Source: Flavobacterium caseinilyticum | GTDB lineage: Bacteria > Bacteroidota > Bacteroidia > Flavobacteriales > Flavobacteriaceae | DNA: 64,000 bases | Assembly: GCF_004349085.1 (NCBI RefSeq) | Contig: NZ_SMFM01000005.1 | Coordinates: forward strand, 62,001-126,000 | Direction: 5' to 3' | Shown: positions 36,894 through 46,733 of the stretch, in pieces | How positions within the stretch are numbered: position 1 is the stretch's first letter | How the letters are laid out: the number at the start of each line of letters is the position of its first letter | Notes under the pieces: generated by a model | Told to the model about the DNA's origin: nothing | What the model saw: the letters and a program-made list of their open reading frames with translations, nothing else | Database searches by the model: none | Translations under genes and position numbers: made by a program

Positions 36894-37796
36894 ATGGCAT
36901 TTATAGACTATTACAAAATATTAGAAGTGGATAAAAAAGCGACCGAAGCCGAAATCAAAAAGGCTTATCGCAAACTTGCACGCAAGTACCATCCCGATTT
37001 AAATCCGAACAATAAGGAAGCTGAAAGAAAGTTCAAAGAAATTAATGAAGCCAATGAAGTATTGAGCCATTCCGAAAACCGTAAAAAATATGATGACTAC
37101 GGTGAAAATTGGCAACATTCCGAAGAATTTGAAAAGTCCAAACAACAACGGCAGTACCAAGGGCAAGGCCAACAGGGAGGATTTGGAGCAGGAGGTTTCG
37201 GCGGAGGCGGTGATTTTTCAGATTTTTTTGAATCGATGTTTGGTGGCCGTTCCTCTGGCGGCGGACCAAGAAGTGCGCAATTTAAAGGACAGGATTTTAA
37301 TGCTGAGCTACATCTTAATCTAAAAGACGTATACACTACCCAAAAACGCGCGCTGACTGTCAATGGCAAAAACATACGCATTACCATTCCTGCCGGAGTC
37401 GAAAACGGACAACAGATTAAAATAAGCGGTTTAGGTGGCGAAGGTTCGGGCGGCGGTCCTAAAGGCGATTTGTACATCACTTTCACAATAGAAAACCACA
37501 CTAACTTCAAATTGGATAAACATAATTTATACGCTACTGTAAATTTAGATTTATATACCGCAATACTGGGTGGCGAGATCACTGCAGACACATTTGACGG
37601 AAAAGTAAAACTGAGCGTAAAATCAGGAACCCAAAACGGAACTAAAGTCAAACTGAAAGGAAAAGGGTTTCCCGTCTATAAAAAGGAAGGGGAATTTGGT
37701 GATTTGTACTTAACCTATCAAATACAAATTCCGACAAATCTTTCTGAAAAAGAAAAAGAATTATTTACGGAACTCGCTAAGTTACGAACGTTATGA
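36894..37796 (+). CDS. DnaJ/CbpA-type co-chaperone
   Basis: A 300-residue class B J-domain protein. J domain at residues 1-70 with HPD in [10 protein letters not shown], Gly/Phe-rich linker (about 95-140), then two C-terminal substrate-binding domains ([36 protein letters not shown]). No zinc finger, so it is CbpA-like rather than DnaJ. I use ATG 36894 ([10 protein letters not shown]), since upstream extension adds nothing. The cbpM-like gene overlaps its stop by 4 nt but is broken. Confidence 0.9.
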   Translation: MAFIDYYKILEVDKKATEAEIKKAYRKLARKYHPDLNPNNKEAERKFKEINEANEVLSHSENRKKYDDYGENWQHSEEFEKSKQQRQYQGQGQQGGFGAGGFGGGGDFSDFFESMFGGRSSGGGPRSAQFKGQDFNAELHLNLKDVYTTQKRALTVNGKNIRITIPAGVENGQQIKISGLGGEGSGGGPKGDLYITFTIENHTNFKLDKHNLYATVNLDLYTAILGGEITADTFDGKVKLSVKSGTQNGTKVKLKGKGFPVYKKEGEFGDLYLTYQIQIPTNLSEKEKELFTELAKLRTL

Positions 37797-38023
37797 ACAT
37801 AAAAAATCAAATCCAAAGATCAGAATTATGTACCCATTATAAAATGGAGCTGTCTTTTTTTACGAACCTCAACGAAATGGGTTTACTAGAAATATAAACA
37901 GTCGAAGCTATTGCTTACGGTTGTACTACTGCGGTTAATAAAATTGAAAAAATGATGAGCAACCTTCAGGAATTGAATTTAAATATGGAAGGAATTGATT
38001 TGGTATTTAATCGTCTAAAATGA
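37793..38023 (+). pseudogene. Interrupted CbpM-like chaperone modulator
   Basis: ATG overlaps the stop of the cbpA-like gene (ATGA). The frame reads [20 protein letters not shown] and LSFFTNLNEMGLLEI, then TAA at 37895 (codon 35). It continues TVEAIAYGCTTAVNKIEKMM and LQELNLNMEGIDLVFNRLK to TGA. The line-up with CbpM (MerR-type helix-turn-helix, L.INLEGID near the end) is clear. Besides the internal stop, the C-terminal coiled coil is short. CbpM normally inhibits CbpA, so its loss would leave the chaperone unrestrained. Confidence 0.75.
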
Positions 38024-38202
38024 AAGACACTTAACAAAACAAATTAACTTCCCTGAATAATTAATTGCGTTTGTAAGAAAGTGAAAAAGATAAGTCCTAA
38101 ATTAAATTACTTTAAAGAATTTTGTTTCAAAGTGTTGAGAAACAGAAAAAATTAAGACGTAGCTTAGTGAATTGACTATTTAATAACCTAAAAATATAAA
38201 TT

Positions 38203-39036
38203 ATGAAAACAGTACTTGTACCAACAGATTTTTCTATTCCTGCAGATTCTGCTATTCGTTATGCTTTAAACATAGCAGAAAAATTTGATGCCTCACTAAT
38301 TTTATACCATTGTTTTATTCCTTTTGAGAGCGGCTTTTATCCGCTGAGTATGAGTACTAAGGATAATCTTGAGAACATGGAAACTATAGTTAACCGCCTT
38401 ACAAAAATTAAGGATACAATTCTAAAGAAAAACCCCAATCTTTCCATTTCTGTTCATGTAGATCAAGGACCCGAGGAAATTCGACTTATTGCTTTTTGCA
38501 AAAAAAACAAAATTGATCTTATTATTATTGGAACCTCAGGTGCCAGCGGTTTAAAGGAAAAATTAATTGGTAGTTTTACCGCTGAGATAATTACTAAATC
38601 CCCCTGTGCTGTGATAGCAATTCCAGAAAATTATAAATTCAAACTTCCCTCAAAGATTACCTATGCATCGAACTATTCCAAAAGAGATAAAAAAGTGCTG
38701 CAGACTTTACTAGAATTAAACCAACTTTTCAACGCTAAAATCAACATTCTTCATATCGATTGGGGAATAACACTTTTTACGGCAGATGAAGATCATGAAA
38801 AGTATAAAAAAACAATCGAAAATCATTTTAAAAATTTTGAGTTTACTTTCAACCATACAGCTGGAAAAGATGTCGCAGAGACTATTTTACAGGAAACGGT
38901 ACTAGACAAGACAGACATGATCGTGATAAATCCATTAAAGAGAAAGGGACTCTGGAATCGTATTTTTCACAGAAGCGTCGCTAAAAAAACAGCCTATCAC
39001 CTACATGTTCCTTTACTTTCAATACCCAGTAAATAA
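38203..39036 (+). CDS. Universal stress protein, two UspA domains
   Basis: A 277-residue protein of two tandem Usp folds. The first (1-145) starts KTVLVPTDFSIPADSAIRYA and ends with the ATP-type loop GTSGASGLKEKLIGSFTAEI. The second (about 150-277) is shorter and its loop (NPLKRKGLWNRIFHRSVAKK) is degenerate, so it may not bind ATP. It lies upstream of cation transport genes in the plus-strand stress island. Confidence 0.9.
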   Translation: MKTVLVPTDFSIPADSAIRYALNIAEKFDASLILYHCFIPFESGFYPLSMSTKDNLENMETIVNRLTKIKDTILKKNPNLSISVHVDQGPEEIRLIAFCKKNKIDLIIIGTSGASGLKEKLIGSFTAEIITKSPCAVIAIPENYKFKLPSKITYASNYSKRDKKVLQTLLELNQLFNAKINILHIDWGITLFTADEDHEKYKKTIENHFKNFEFTFNHTAGKDVAETILQETVLDKTDMIVINPLKRKGLWNRIFHRSVAKKTAYHLHVPLLSIPSK

Positions 39037-39187
39037 GGCAATTGCATTGAAATTCCGCAACATAATTACAACTAAATAGCAGAATAAAAGTATATATTAA
39101 AAATCGCTGCTTAATCATCGGATTTCTGCTCCCTGCAGGAAAAATTCAGAAACCCTTAAAAGTCATCAACGAAATAATCATTTCAAT

Positions 39188-40186
39188 ATGAGTACTTTAT
39201 ATCTGCATATTCTCGGATTTTTGACTGCAACAGCAGTGATTGTAGTAACGGGTTCTCAGCTTTCTAAATATGGTGATATGATGGCCGGTATTCTTGGCTG
39301 GGGGAAAATGTTTGTGGGTATTATTCTTTTAGCATCAGTGACATCGATGCCTGAATTGATGAATGGCATAAGCTCCGTGGTTATCCTGGACGCTCCGGAT
39401 CTTGCCGTAGGTGATATCGTGGGAAGCTGCGCTTTCAATATACTTATTATTTCCATAATGGATTTGTTTTATGATCCCAAAAAGCCGTTAACGTCCGTCG
39501 CCCAAACAGGCCACGTGATTGCCGCATCTTTTGGAATTATCCTCTTAAGCTTGGTTGGTTTTGCTATTTTAATGCCTGATATTTTTGGAACTATCATATG
39601 GATTGGAGAATTCAGTATTTTATTTCTGGTATTTTACCTGATAGCCATTCGAGTAATTTTCCTTTATGACAAAAAAGAGAGTAATCATCGGGAAAAAAAC
39701 AAAAATTCCTATCCTCTTTCCTTGAAACAAGTGATTCTGCGCTACGCTTTGAATTCAGTTGTTTTAATGGCAGCAGCAATGTTACTGCCTTATTTTGGTG
39801 AACACCTTGCAGAGAAGAGCGGTTTGGGGCAAAGTTTTTTTGGCACATTATTCATTGCTGCTTCGACTTCACTTCCCGAAGTGGTTGTATCTTTAGCTGC
39901 CATCCGTTTGGGTACCATTGACCTTGCGATTGGTAATATCTTTGGAAGTAATATTTTTAATATCGCCATCCTGGCGCTTGATGACATCCTTTATACTAAG
40001 GGACCCATTTTTCAATATACAAGTCCCAATCATATTATACCAGTTCTAGGAACTATTATCATTACGGCAATTGGTATAATTGGTATTGTTTTCAAAGAAG
40101 AAAAAAAATGGAAACTCGCCATTGACACTGCTTTAATAGCAATAGTTTACGTATTGATGATGGTCTTGTTATATTATGTAAAATAA
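39188..40186 (+). CDS. CaCA-family sodium/calcium antiporter
   Basis: A 332-residue membrane protein with two homologous Na_Ca_ex halves of about five helices each. Ion-binding alpha-repeats are visible: SMPELMNG...AVGDIVGSCAFNI (about 56-88) and STSLPEVV...LAIGNIFGSNIFNI (about 222-258). It is expected to export Ca2+, or other cations, using Na+ or H+. The P-type ATPase gene starts 5 nt after its stop, so the two form an operon for cation homeostasis. Confidence 0.9.
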   Translation: MSTLYLHILGFLTATAVIVVTGSQLSKYGDMMAGILGWGKMFVGIILLASVTSMPELMNGISSVVILDAPDLAVGDIVGSCAFNILIISIMDLFYDPKKPLTSVAQTGHVIAASFGIILLSLVGFAILMPDIFGTIIWIGEFSILFLVFYLIAIRVIFLYDKKESNHREKNKNSYPLSLKQVILRYALNSVVLMAAAMLLPYFGEHLAEKSGLGQSFFGTLFIAASTSLPEVVVSLAAIRLGTIDLAIGNIFGSNIFNIAILALDDILYTKGPIFQYTSPNHIIPVLGTIIITAIGIIGIVFKEEKKWKLAIDTALIAIVYVLMMVLLYYVK

Positions 40187-40191
40187 AAACG

Positions 40192-42765
40192 ATGAAATGG
40201 CATTTACTTCCTCTTTCAGAAATCACACAGTTGTTGAATACAACTCCAAGTGGTCTTGACGCAATAACAGCTTCGGAGCGCTTAATCGAACACGGTAAGA
40301 ATCAAATTGAAGACTCGAAAAAGAGGAGCGTTTTACAGATGATTCTTTCTCAGTTGACTGATTTCATGATATTAATTCTAATTGCGGCGGCAATTATTTC
40401 GGGTATCGTAGGCGATCTTACAGATACAATAATTATTCTTACTATTATTATTCTTAATGCTGTCGTTGGATTTATCCAAGAATATCGGGCTGAAAAAGCC
40501 ATGGAAGCATTAAAAAAAATGGCGGCAAACCTTGCTCGTATTTTACGCAAAGGCGATATGATGGACATTCCAGCTTCGGATCTTGTTCCGGGTGATGTTG
40601 TCATGCTCGAAGCAGGCAATATTATTCCGGCAGACATCCGTTTTTTTGAAACTTATCAAATAAAAGTGGACGAATCAGCGCTTACCGGTGAATCCAACAA
40701 TGTTGAGAAAAGCACTGATGAGCTTCCTGAAGGAAACTATGCACTAGGTGACCAAACCAATATGGGGTACAAGGGAACTCATATCACCAATGGACGGGCA
40801 CTAGCTTATGTTGTCGCAACAGGAATGGAAACGGAACTGGGACTAATTGCTAAAATGATTCAGACCGACGAAACCAGTACCCCGTTACAGAAACGATTAG
40901 CCGCTTTTGGCAAACGATTATCAGTAGGAATACTCATTATTTGTACCATCATCTTTTTTATAGGATGGCTGCGCGGGGAGCCTATTTTATTAATGCTGAT
41001 TACTTCCATTTCACTCGCTGTTGCCGCTATACCCGAGGCTATGCCAGCGCTTGTAACCATTGCGCTTGCATTTGGCGCAAAGCGGCTAGTGAAAAGCAAT
41101 GCCCTAATCAGGAAGTTACCGGCTGTAGAAACACTTGGTTCTGTTACGTTCATCTGTTCAGACAAAACGGGAACCCTTACGCTGAATAAAATGACTGTAC
41201 AAGAAGTTTATGAAACAGCCGACAAAAAATTTAACACCGTTTTTGCCGGAAGAGATGCATTGGTCATGGCAATGGCTTTGAACAATGATGTTTCTAAAGA
41301 TAAAAACGGAATATGGCTAGGCGATTCAACCGAAGTTGCCTTAGTACAATATGCTTTCGATAAAAATTTAGAACGAACCAATTTAGAATTAGAGTTTCCC
41401 CGAATTGCAGAATTGCCTTTCGATTCAACGCGAAAATGCATGACAACCTTGCATGAAACCGAAAATGGAATAATCGCCATAACAAAAGGTGCTGTAGATG
41501 TATTACTAAATAAACTTACGGATAATCAAAAATCACTCATACCTCAGTTTGAACTCGAAGTCAACGAAATGGCTAAGAAAGGCTATCGAGTTTTAGGATA
41601 TGCCATGAAAACACTTCCATCGATACCGGAAAAATTAATTGCAGACGAAGTAGAATCCTCCTTAACATTAATTGGTTTTGCCGGAATGATTGACCCACCA
41701 AGGGAAGAAGCAAAACAAGCTGTGACAGAATGTAAACAGGCGGGCATAATTCCAGTCATGATCACAGGTGACCACAAACTTACTGCAGAAGCCATTGCAA
41801 AGCATTTGGGAATTATCACTTCTGAAGAAGACTTAATTGTTACAGGTTCAGAGCTTGCGGCGCTAACGGTAAAGCAATTTCAAGATATTGTTGAAAAAGT
41901 CAAAGTTTATGCTCGTGTAAATCCCGAACAAAAATTAGAGATAATAAATGCTTTACAAAATAAAAATCAATTTGTGGCAATGACAGGTGATGGTGTTAAT
42001 GATGCACCAGCCCTTAAAAATGCTGATATTGGAATCGCTATGGGAATCAACGGTACTGAAGTTTCTAAGGAAGCATCACACATGATTTTGCTTGATGATA
42101 ATTTTGCCACCATCGTTATAGCCGTGAGGCACGGACGAAGAATATTTGACAACATTTTGAAATTTATTAAATATACTATGACCAGCAACAGCGGCGAGAT
42201 TTGGGTGATTTTTCTGGCTCCGTTCTTGTTATTACCTGTACCGCTGTTAGCAGTCCATATTCTTTGGATAAATTTAGTGACAGATGGGTTACCAGGCTTA
42301 GCACTGGCATCAGAACCATCCGAACCCAATATTATGAATCGTCCTCCAAGAGATCCAAAACAGAATATTTTTGCCGGAGGAATGGCAATACACATTTTAT
42401 GGGTAGGATTACTAATGGGCGTCGTCACGCTTGGGATGCAAGCTTGGGCAATCCACAGCGACAATACGCAATGGCAAACGATGGCTTTCACCGTTCTTTG
42501 CTTTAGTCAACTGGGACATGTAATGGCAATCCGTTCAGAAAGAGAATCAATTTTTAAAATAGGAGTGTTTACAAATAAGCCTTTACTAGCTGCTTTAGTA
42601 TTAACTGTTGCGCTACAGATGATGATAATTTATACCCCATTTTTTAATGATATCTTCAAAACAGAACCACTTTCTTTAAATGAGTTGCTGCTGACCTTAG
42701 CTGTATCAAGTATCGTATTTTGGGCTGTAGAAATAGAAAAATGGATAAAAAACAGAAAAAGATAA
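40192..42765 (+). CDS. Type II cation-translocating P-type ATPase (Ca2+-ATPase-like)
   Basis: An 857-residue P-type ATPase. Cation_ATPase_N domain at 1-65, actuator motif TGES (165-168), membrane-site motif PEAMP (281-285) in helix 4, phosphorylation Asp324 in SDKTGTLT, and hinge TGDGVNDAPALKNADIG near 600. The PEAMP motif differs from the PEGLP of SERCA, so Ca2+ specificity is likely but not certain. Coupled by 5 nt to the antiporter gene, giving two export routes for the same cation. Confidence 0.9.
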   Translation: MKWHLLPLSEITQLLNTTPSGLDAITASERLIEHGKNQIEDSKKRSVLQMILSQLTDFMILILIAAAIISGIVGDLTDTIIILTIIILNAVVGFIQEYRAEKAMEALKKMAANLARILRKGDMMDIPASDLVPGDVVMLEAGNIIPADIRFFETYQIKVDESALTGESNNVEKSTDELPEGNYALGDQTNMGYKGTHITNGRALAYVVATGMETELGLIAKMIQTDETSTPLQKRLAAFGKRLSVGILIICTIIFFIGWLRGEPILLMLITSISLAVAAIPEAMPALVTIALAFGAKRLVKSNALIRKLPAVETLGSVTFICSDKTGTLTLNKMTVQEVYETADKKFNTVFAGRDALVMAMALNNDVSKDKNGIWLGDSTEVALVQYAFDKNLERTNLELEFPRIAELPFDSTRKCMTTLHETENGIIAITKGAVDVLLNKLTDNQKSLIPQFELEVNEMAKKGYRVLGYAMKTLPSIPEKLIADEVESSLTLIGFAGMIDPPREEAKQAVTECKQAGIIPVMITGDHKLTAEAIAKHLGIITSEEDLIVTGSELAALTVKQFQDIVEKVKVYARVNPEQKLEIINALQNKNQFVAMTGDGVNDAPALKNADIGIAMGINGTEVSKEASHMILLDDNFATIVIAVRHGRRIFDNILKFIKYTMTSNSGEIWVIFLAPFLLLPVPLLAVHILWINLVTDGLPGLALASEPSEPNIMNRPPRDPKQNIFAGGMAIHILWVGLLMGVVTLGMQAWAIHSDNTQWQTMAFTVLCFSQLGHVMAIRSERESIFKIGVFTNKPLLAALVLTVALQMMIIYTPFFNDIFKTEPLSLNELLLTLAVSSIVFWAVEIEKWIKNRKR

Positions 42766-43094
42766 ACTTCAATCGTTGAATATATCAGTAGCCCTTTTCG
42801 GAGTGTTCATCGCTATTTTCTGTGAAGGAAAACAATAGTTCCCTTCAAAAACTTAAGTATTTTATTTCTTTTTACAGGAAAAAATTTAATTTTTTTGATT
42901 CCAATTTGGCACGACATTCTTAACTGTAAAAATAAAAAACTTGAATGCAAAAATATTTCTATTATTCTCCAAATGGTTTTTATCGACAAACTCATCAAAA
43001 TAATAGTTGAACAACATGTATATATACTGATAATCAGATAAATAGTTGTATATTTGAGTAGCCACTTTCTGTTAAAAATAAATTCATTTTACAT
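42766..43094. other. Gap upstream of MCE/Mla operon 2
   Basis: About 330 AT-rich bases, with no gene. It includes the -7 box at 43049; the left part has no evident terminator for the P-type ATPase gene. Confidence 0.45.
43049..43056 (+). promoter_or_regulatory. Promoter -7 box of MCE/Mla operon 2
   Basis: TATATTTG, exact consensus, 38 nt before the ATG. Its continuation (TATATTTGAGTAGC) matches that of operon 1 (TATATTTGACTAGC) in 13 of 14 bases. Confidence 0.4.
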
Positions 43095-43877
43095 ATGAAA
43101 AGTAGTTTTAAAATATTTGAATTATTCAAAGTTTTTTTACTTGAAATTGGTGAGCTCTCTTATTTTGCAGGTCGTTTTTTTAAAGAAGTTTTTAGGCGTC
43201 CTTCGGAATTCAGAGAGTTTTTGAGGCAGTGCTTTAATATGGGAAATCGTTCTTTGCTTCTTGTAGCCGTCACGGGATTTATTATTGGATTAGTTTTTAC
43301 CTTACAATCACGTCCAACGCTTCAGGAATTTGGTGCCGTGTCCTGGATGCCTTCAATGGTGAGTATTTCGCTTATTCGGGAAATAGGACCTATTATAACC
43401 GCTTTGATTTGCGCAGGTCGTATCGGTTCCGGAATTGGAGCTGAATTAGGTTCCATGCGAGTAACGGAACAAATTGATGCTATGGAAGTCTCTGGAACAA
43501 ATCCTTTCAAATATTTGGTGGTAACGCGCATACTGGCTACCACTTTGATGTTGCCAATTTTGGTAATTATTGGCGATTTTATTGCCATTTTCGGTTCTTT
43601 TTTGGTCGAAAACATTAAGGGGAACGTATCATTCCTACTGTACTACAATCAGGTTTTCGATGCATTAGAGTTTGGTGATTTGATTCCCGCAACAATTAAA
43701 ACGTTTTTTTTTGGATTTGCTATAGGATTAGTTGGCTGTTATAAAGGATATTACTGCAAAAAAGGCACAGCTGGTGTTGGTTTAGCTGCTAATTCAGCAG
43801 TTGTTTTTACCTCGATGTTGCTCTTTATTATTGACTTTGTGGCTGTTTTTGTTACCGACATATTTTATGATTTATAA
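43095..43877 (+). CDS. MlaE-type ABC transporter permease (copy 2)
   Basis: A 260-residue paralogue of the permease at 147, alike over nearly its whole length (SRPTLQEFGAVSWMPSMVSI; ELGSMRVTEQIDAMEVSGTN). Same multi-helix layout. First gene of the second MCE operon, 3 nt before the ATPase gene. Position after cation transporters and before sugar genes suggests it serves the island's envelope role, which is inference. Confidence 0.93.
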   Translation: MKSSFKIFELFKVFLLEIGELSYFAGRFFKEVFRRPSEFREFLRQCFNMGNRSLLLVAVTGFIIGLVFTLQSRPTLQEFGAVSWMPSMVSISLIREIGPIITALICAGRIGSGIGAELGSMRVTEQIDAMEVSGTNPFKYLVVTRILATTLMLPILVIIGDFIAIFGSFLVENIKGNVSFLLYYNQVFDALEFGDLIPATIKTFFFGFAIGLVGCYKGYYCKKGTAGVGLAANSAVVFTSMLLFIIDFVAVFVTDIFYDL

Positions 43878-43880
43878 CTG

Positions 43881-44636
43881 ATGATCAATACGCTTATGCA
43901 AAATCAAAAACCTATCATAGAAATTAAAGACTTAAAAAAAAACTACGGCAGCAATCACGTTTTGGCTGGTTTTAATATGGTTTTGTATGAAGGTGAAAAT
44001 CTGGTTATCATGGGCAAATCCGGTTCTGGTAAATCCGTAATGATAAAATGCCTCATTGGATTAGAAGAGCATGACAGCGGGTCTATTGAGGTAATGGGAA
44101 AGGACATCAACGAACTTAACCGCGAGGAATTGGACGATCTTCGTACAGAAGTGGGTTTTCTATTTCAGGGCAGTGCTCTTTATGATTCGATGACCGTCAG
44201 AGAAAATCTGGAATTCCCACTGCGACGCCATAAAAAGAAGTTCGGAAAAATAAAAGACACCACTCCGCTGGTTATGGAAGCATTGGATAACGTAGGATTA
44301 GCACATACTATTAATTTAATGCCCGAAGAACTTTCAGGAGGAATGAAACGAAGAATTGCTCTGGCCAGAACTTTAATCCTGCAGCCAAAAATAATTCTTT
44401 ATGATGAACCAACCACCGGATTAGACCCAATAACCGCAAAGGAAATTTTGCTATTGATGATGTCTATTCAGAAAAAATACAATACTTCGGCAATTATAAT
44501 CACGCATGATGTGGACTGTGCCAGAGTAATTTCGAACCGAATGATTTTATTAGTGGATGGGTTAAATTACATCGAAGGCACATTTGAGGAATTATCAACC
44601 TCAACTGATCCTAAAGTACAAGCTTTCTTTAAATAG
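43881..44636 (+). CDS. MlaF-type ABC transporter ATP-binding protein (copy 2)
   Basis: A 251-residue ATPase paralogous to that at 940. Walker A GKSGSGKS (about 53-60), FLFQGSALYDSM, signature LSGGMKRR, Walker B ILYDEPTTGLD followed by the standard PITA; copy 1 has TITS at that point. Start could also be ATG 43896 (MQNQKPIIEIKDL). Works with the permease 3 nt upstream and the MCE gene 7 nt downstream. Confidence 0.93.
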   Translation: MINTLMQNQKPIIEIKDLKKNYGSNHVLAGFNMVLYEGENLVIMGKSGSGKSVMIKCLIGLEEHDSGSIEVMGKDINELNREELDDLRTEVGFLFQGSALYDSMTVRENLEFPLRRHKKKFGKIKDTTPLVMEALDNVGLAHTINLMPEELSGGMKRRIALARTLILQPKIILYDEPTTGLDPITAKEILLLMMSIQKKYNTSAIIITHDVDCARVISNRMILLVDGLNYIEGTFEELSTSTDPKVQAFFK

Positions 44637-44643
44637 AGTAAGA

Positions 44644-45636
44644 ATGGAAAAGTCGACATCACAAAAATTACGCTTGGGTCTTTTCGTAATCATCGGATTA
44701 CTGATCTTTGTATTGGCTGTGTATTTCATTGGCGATAAACAAAAAATGTTTGGTAAAACCAGCCATCTTAAAGCGATTTTCAATAATGTGAGCGGGTTAC
44801 AGTTAGGTAATAATGTACGCTATTCAGGGATCAATGTAGGAACGGTTCGAGGAATCGAAATGATTAATGATTCCACTATCAAAGTTGATATGATTATAGA
44901 TGAAACTATTTTCCCCCATATCAGAAAAAATGCTGTTGCTACAATAGGTTCTGATGGATTGGTAGGGAATATGATCATCAATATTATTCCGGGAAAAGGA
45001 ATGGAATCATCCGTGGCGCCTGGAGATGAGATTAAATCACTTAGTCGCATTCGTACGGATGATTTATTGAATACGTTAGGAGTTACCAATAAAAACGCAG
45101 CACTTCTTACCGCTGACTTATTAAAAATCACAGATCAAATAAATAATGGAAAAGGAACAGTTGGACTATTGTTGAAAGATACCTCGATAGCAAATAACCT
45201 CAAAGAGACAATACATTATTTAAAAATTACTAGTAAAGGAACTTCAGAATCCGTGACAAGATTGAATCGGCTCATTTCTTCTTTAGAAAATAAAAATAAT
45301 GTAATTGGACTTCTAAAAGATACGGCTGTGGCCAATAATATGAAGGAGGTAGTGCTCAATTTAGAGAAATCAAGTACTGAAATAAACAAGGTAGTAACTA
45401 ATCTCAATTCAACGATAGTTAATATTAAAGACGGAAAAGGTGCGGTCAACTATCTTTCTAATGACCCTGAATTAGTTCGGAAAATAGATTCAACGATGAC
45501 AAATATTAACCAAGCCAGTTATCGTTTGAATGAAAACATGGAAGCCTTAAAACACAATTTTCTATTTCGTGGTTATTTTAAAAAACAGGAAAAAGCAAAA
45601 TTGAAGGAACAAAAAAAACAAGAGGTACAAAACTAG
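44644..45636 (+). CDS. MlaD/MCE-domain lipid-binding protein (copy 2)
   Basis: A 330-residue MCE protein with one N-terminal helix (about 13-30) and MCE domain (SGLQLGNNVRYSGINVGTVR). The long C-terminal region carries three spaced units (NNGKGTVGLLLKDTSIANN, a NNVIGLLKDTAVANN unit, and DGKGAVNYLSND), more than copy 1. I use ATG 44644 because the open frame upstream overlaps the ATPase gene by 50 bases. It ends the operon. Confidence 0.92.
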   Translation: MEKSTSQKLRLGLFVIIGLLIFVLAVYFIGDKQKMFGKTSHLKAIFNNVSGLQLGNNVRYSGINVGTVRGIEMINDSTIKVDMIIDETIFPHIRKNAVATIGSDGLVGNMIINIIPGKGMESSVAPGDEIKSLSRIRTDDLLNTLGVTNKNAALLTADLLKITDQINNGKGTVGLLLKDTSIANNLKETIHYLKITSKGTSESVTRLNRLISSLENKNNVIGLLKDTAVANNMKEVVLNLEKSSTEINKVVTNLNSTIVNIKDGKGAVNYLSNDPELVRKIDSTMTNINQASYRLNENMEALKHNFLFRGYFKKQEKAKLKEQKKQEVQN

Positions 45637-45684
45637 ATTTGGAGATAAATTTAAGTGTAGACTCACATAAAACTCGTTGAAACC

Positions 45685-46722
45685 ATGGTTACAGTAGAAA
45701 AACTAGGGATAATTCTCAGCCCCACCAACAACGAATTTGAAAATAACGGTGTATTTAATCCCGGTATTTATCAGGAAGGGACTACCATTCATATTTTGTA
45801 TCGTGCCGTACAAAATGGAAACCTATCTACCATTGGGTACGCAAAATTGGATGGACCGTTAAAAATAATACAAAGAAATGAAAAACCCTTGATTGCCCGG
45901 GAATACAATTATGAAAAAAATGGTGTAGAAGATGCCCGAATTGTAAAAATTGAAGATACTTATTATATCACTTACACGGCCTATGACGGAGTAAATGCTA
46001 TGGGAGCTCTAGCCACATCAAAGGATTTGATTCATTTCGAAAAGCATGGAATCATAACTCCCCATGTGAATTATCAGGAATATGAAAGTCATGTGAATTG
46101 CTGCAGTGAAAGGGAACTAAATCCAAAATACCATCAATATTATAATCTTTTTGCACAAATAGGTTTAGTGGAAGATGAGTTTAGATTATTAAGAGATAAG
46201 GACGTAGTGCTGTTCCCAAGAAAAATAAACGGAAAATTTGTGATGTTGCATCGCATCTGGCCTGGAATTCAGATTGTACATTTTGACCATTGGAAAGATT
46301 TAAACGACTCTTTTTGGGAAAATTATCTTCAAAATCTGGTGGACCATATCGTATTGGATCCCAAAGATATATTTGAAGTAAGTTATATTGGAGCAGGTGG
46401 TCCGCCAATTGAAACGGCTTTTGGCTGGTTACTTATTTATCATGGCGTACAAGAAACTACAACAGGAAAAATATACCATGCCAAAGCTGCATTGCTGGAG
46501 TTGGACAGACCGGAGAATGAAATTGCAAGACTACCCTACCCACTCTTCTCACCTACCATGCAGTGGGAACTGGAAGGAGAAGTCAGCGATGTAGTGTTTC
46601 CAACTGGACATGCGTTATTTGGGGAGGATTTATATATTTATTATGGTGTGGCTGACAAACACATGGCGGTAGCCAAATTAAACATCAACGAATTACTATT
46701 GGAACTAAGAAAACAACCTTAA
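45685..46722 (+). CDS. GH130-family glycoside phosphorylase/hydrolase
   Basis: A 345-residue five-bladed beta-propeller enzyme. GH130 landmarks: FNPGIYQ at 24-30, NGVEDARI with Asp83 (the conserved family Asp; the usual Pro after it is Ala here), YESHVNCCSEREL, KDVVLFP, and GAGGPPIET..GWLLIYHGV. GH130 enzymes phosphorolyse beta-mannosides, so a mannooligosaccharide phosphorylase is most likely. The glycosyltransferase gene starts 11 nt after its stop, so the two should act in one pathway. No signal peptide, so it is cytoplasmic. Confidence 0.87.
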   Translation: MVTVEKLGIILSPTNNEFENNGVFNPGIYQEGTTIHILYRAVQNGNLSTIGYAKLDGPLKIIQRNEKPLIAREYNYEKNGVEDARIVKIEDTYYITYTAYDGVNAMGALATSKDLIHFEKHGIITPHVNYQEYESHVNCCSERELNPKYHQYYNLFAQIGLVEDEFRLLRDKDVVLFPRKINGKFVMLHRIWPGIQIVHFDHWKDLNDSFWENYLQNLVDHIVLDPKDIFEVSYIGAGGPPIETAFGWLLIYHGVQETTTGKIYHAKAALLELDRPENEIARLPYPLFSPTMQWELEGEVSDVVFPTGHALFGEDLYIYYGVADKHMAVAKLNINELLLELRKQP

Positions 46723-46733
46723 AACTTAACAAC

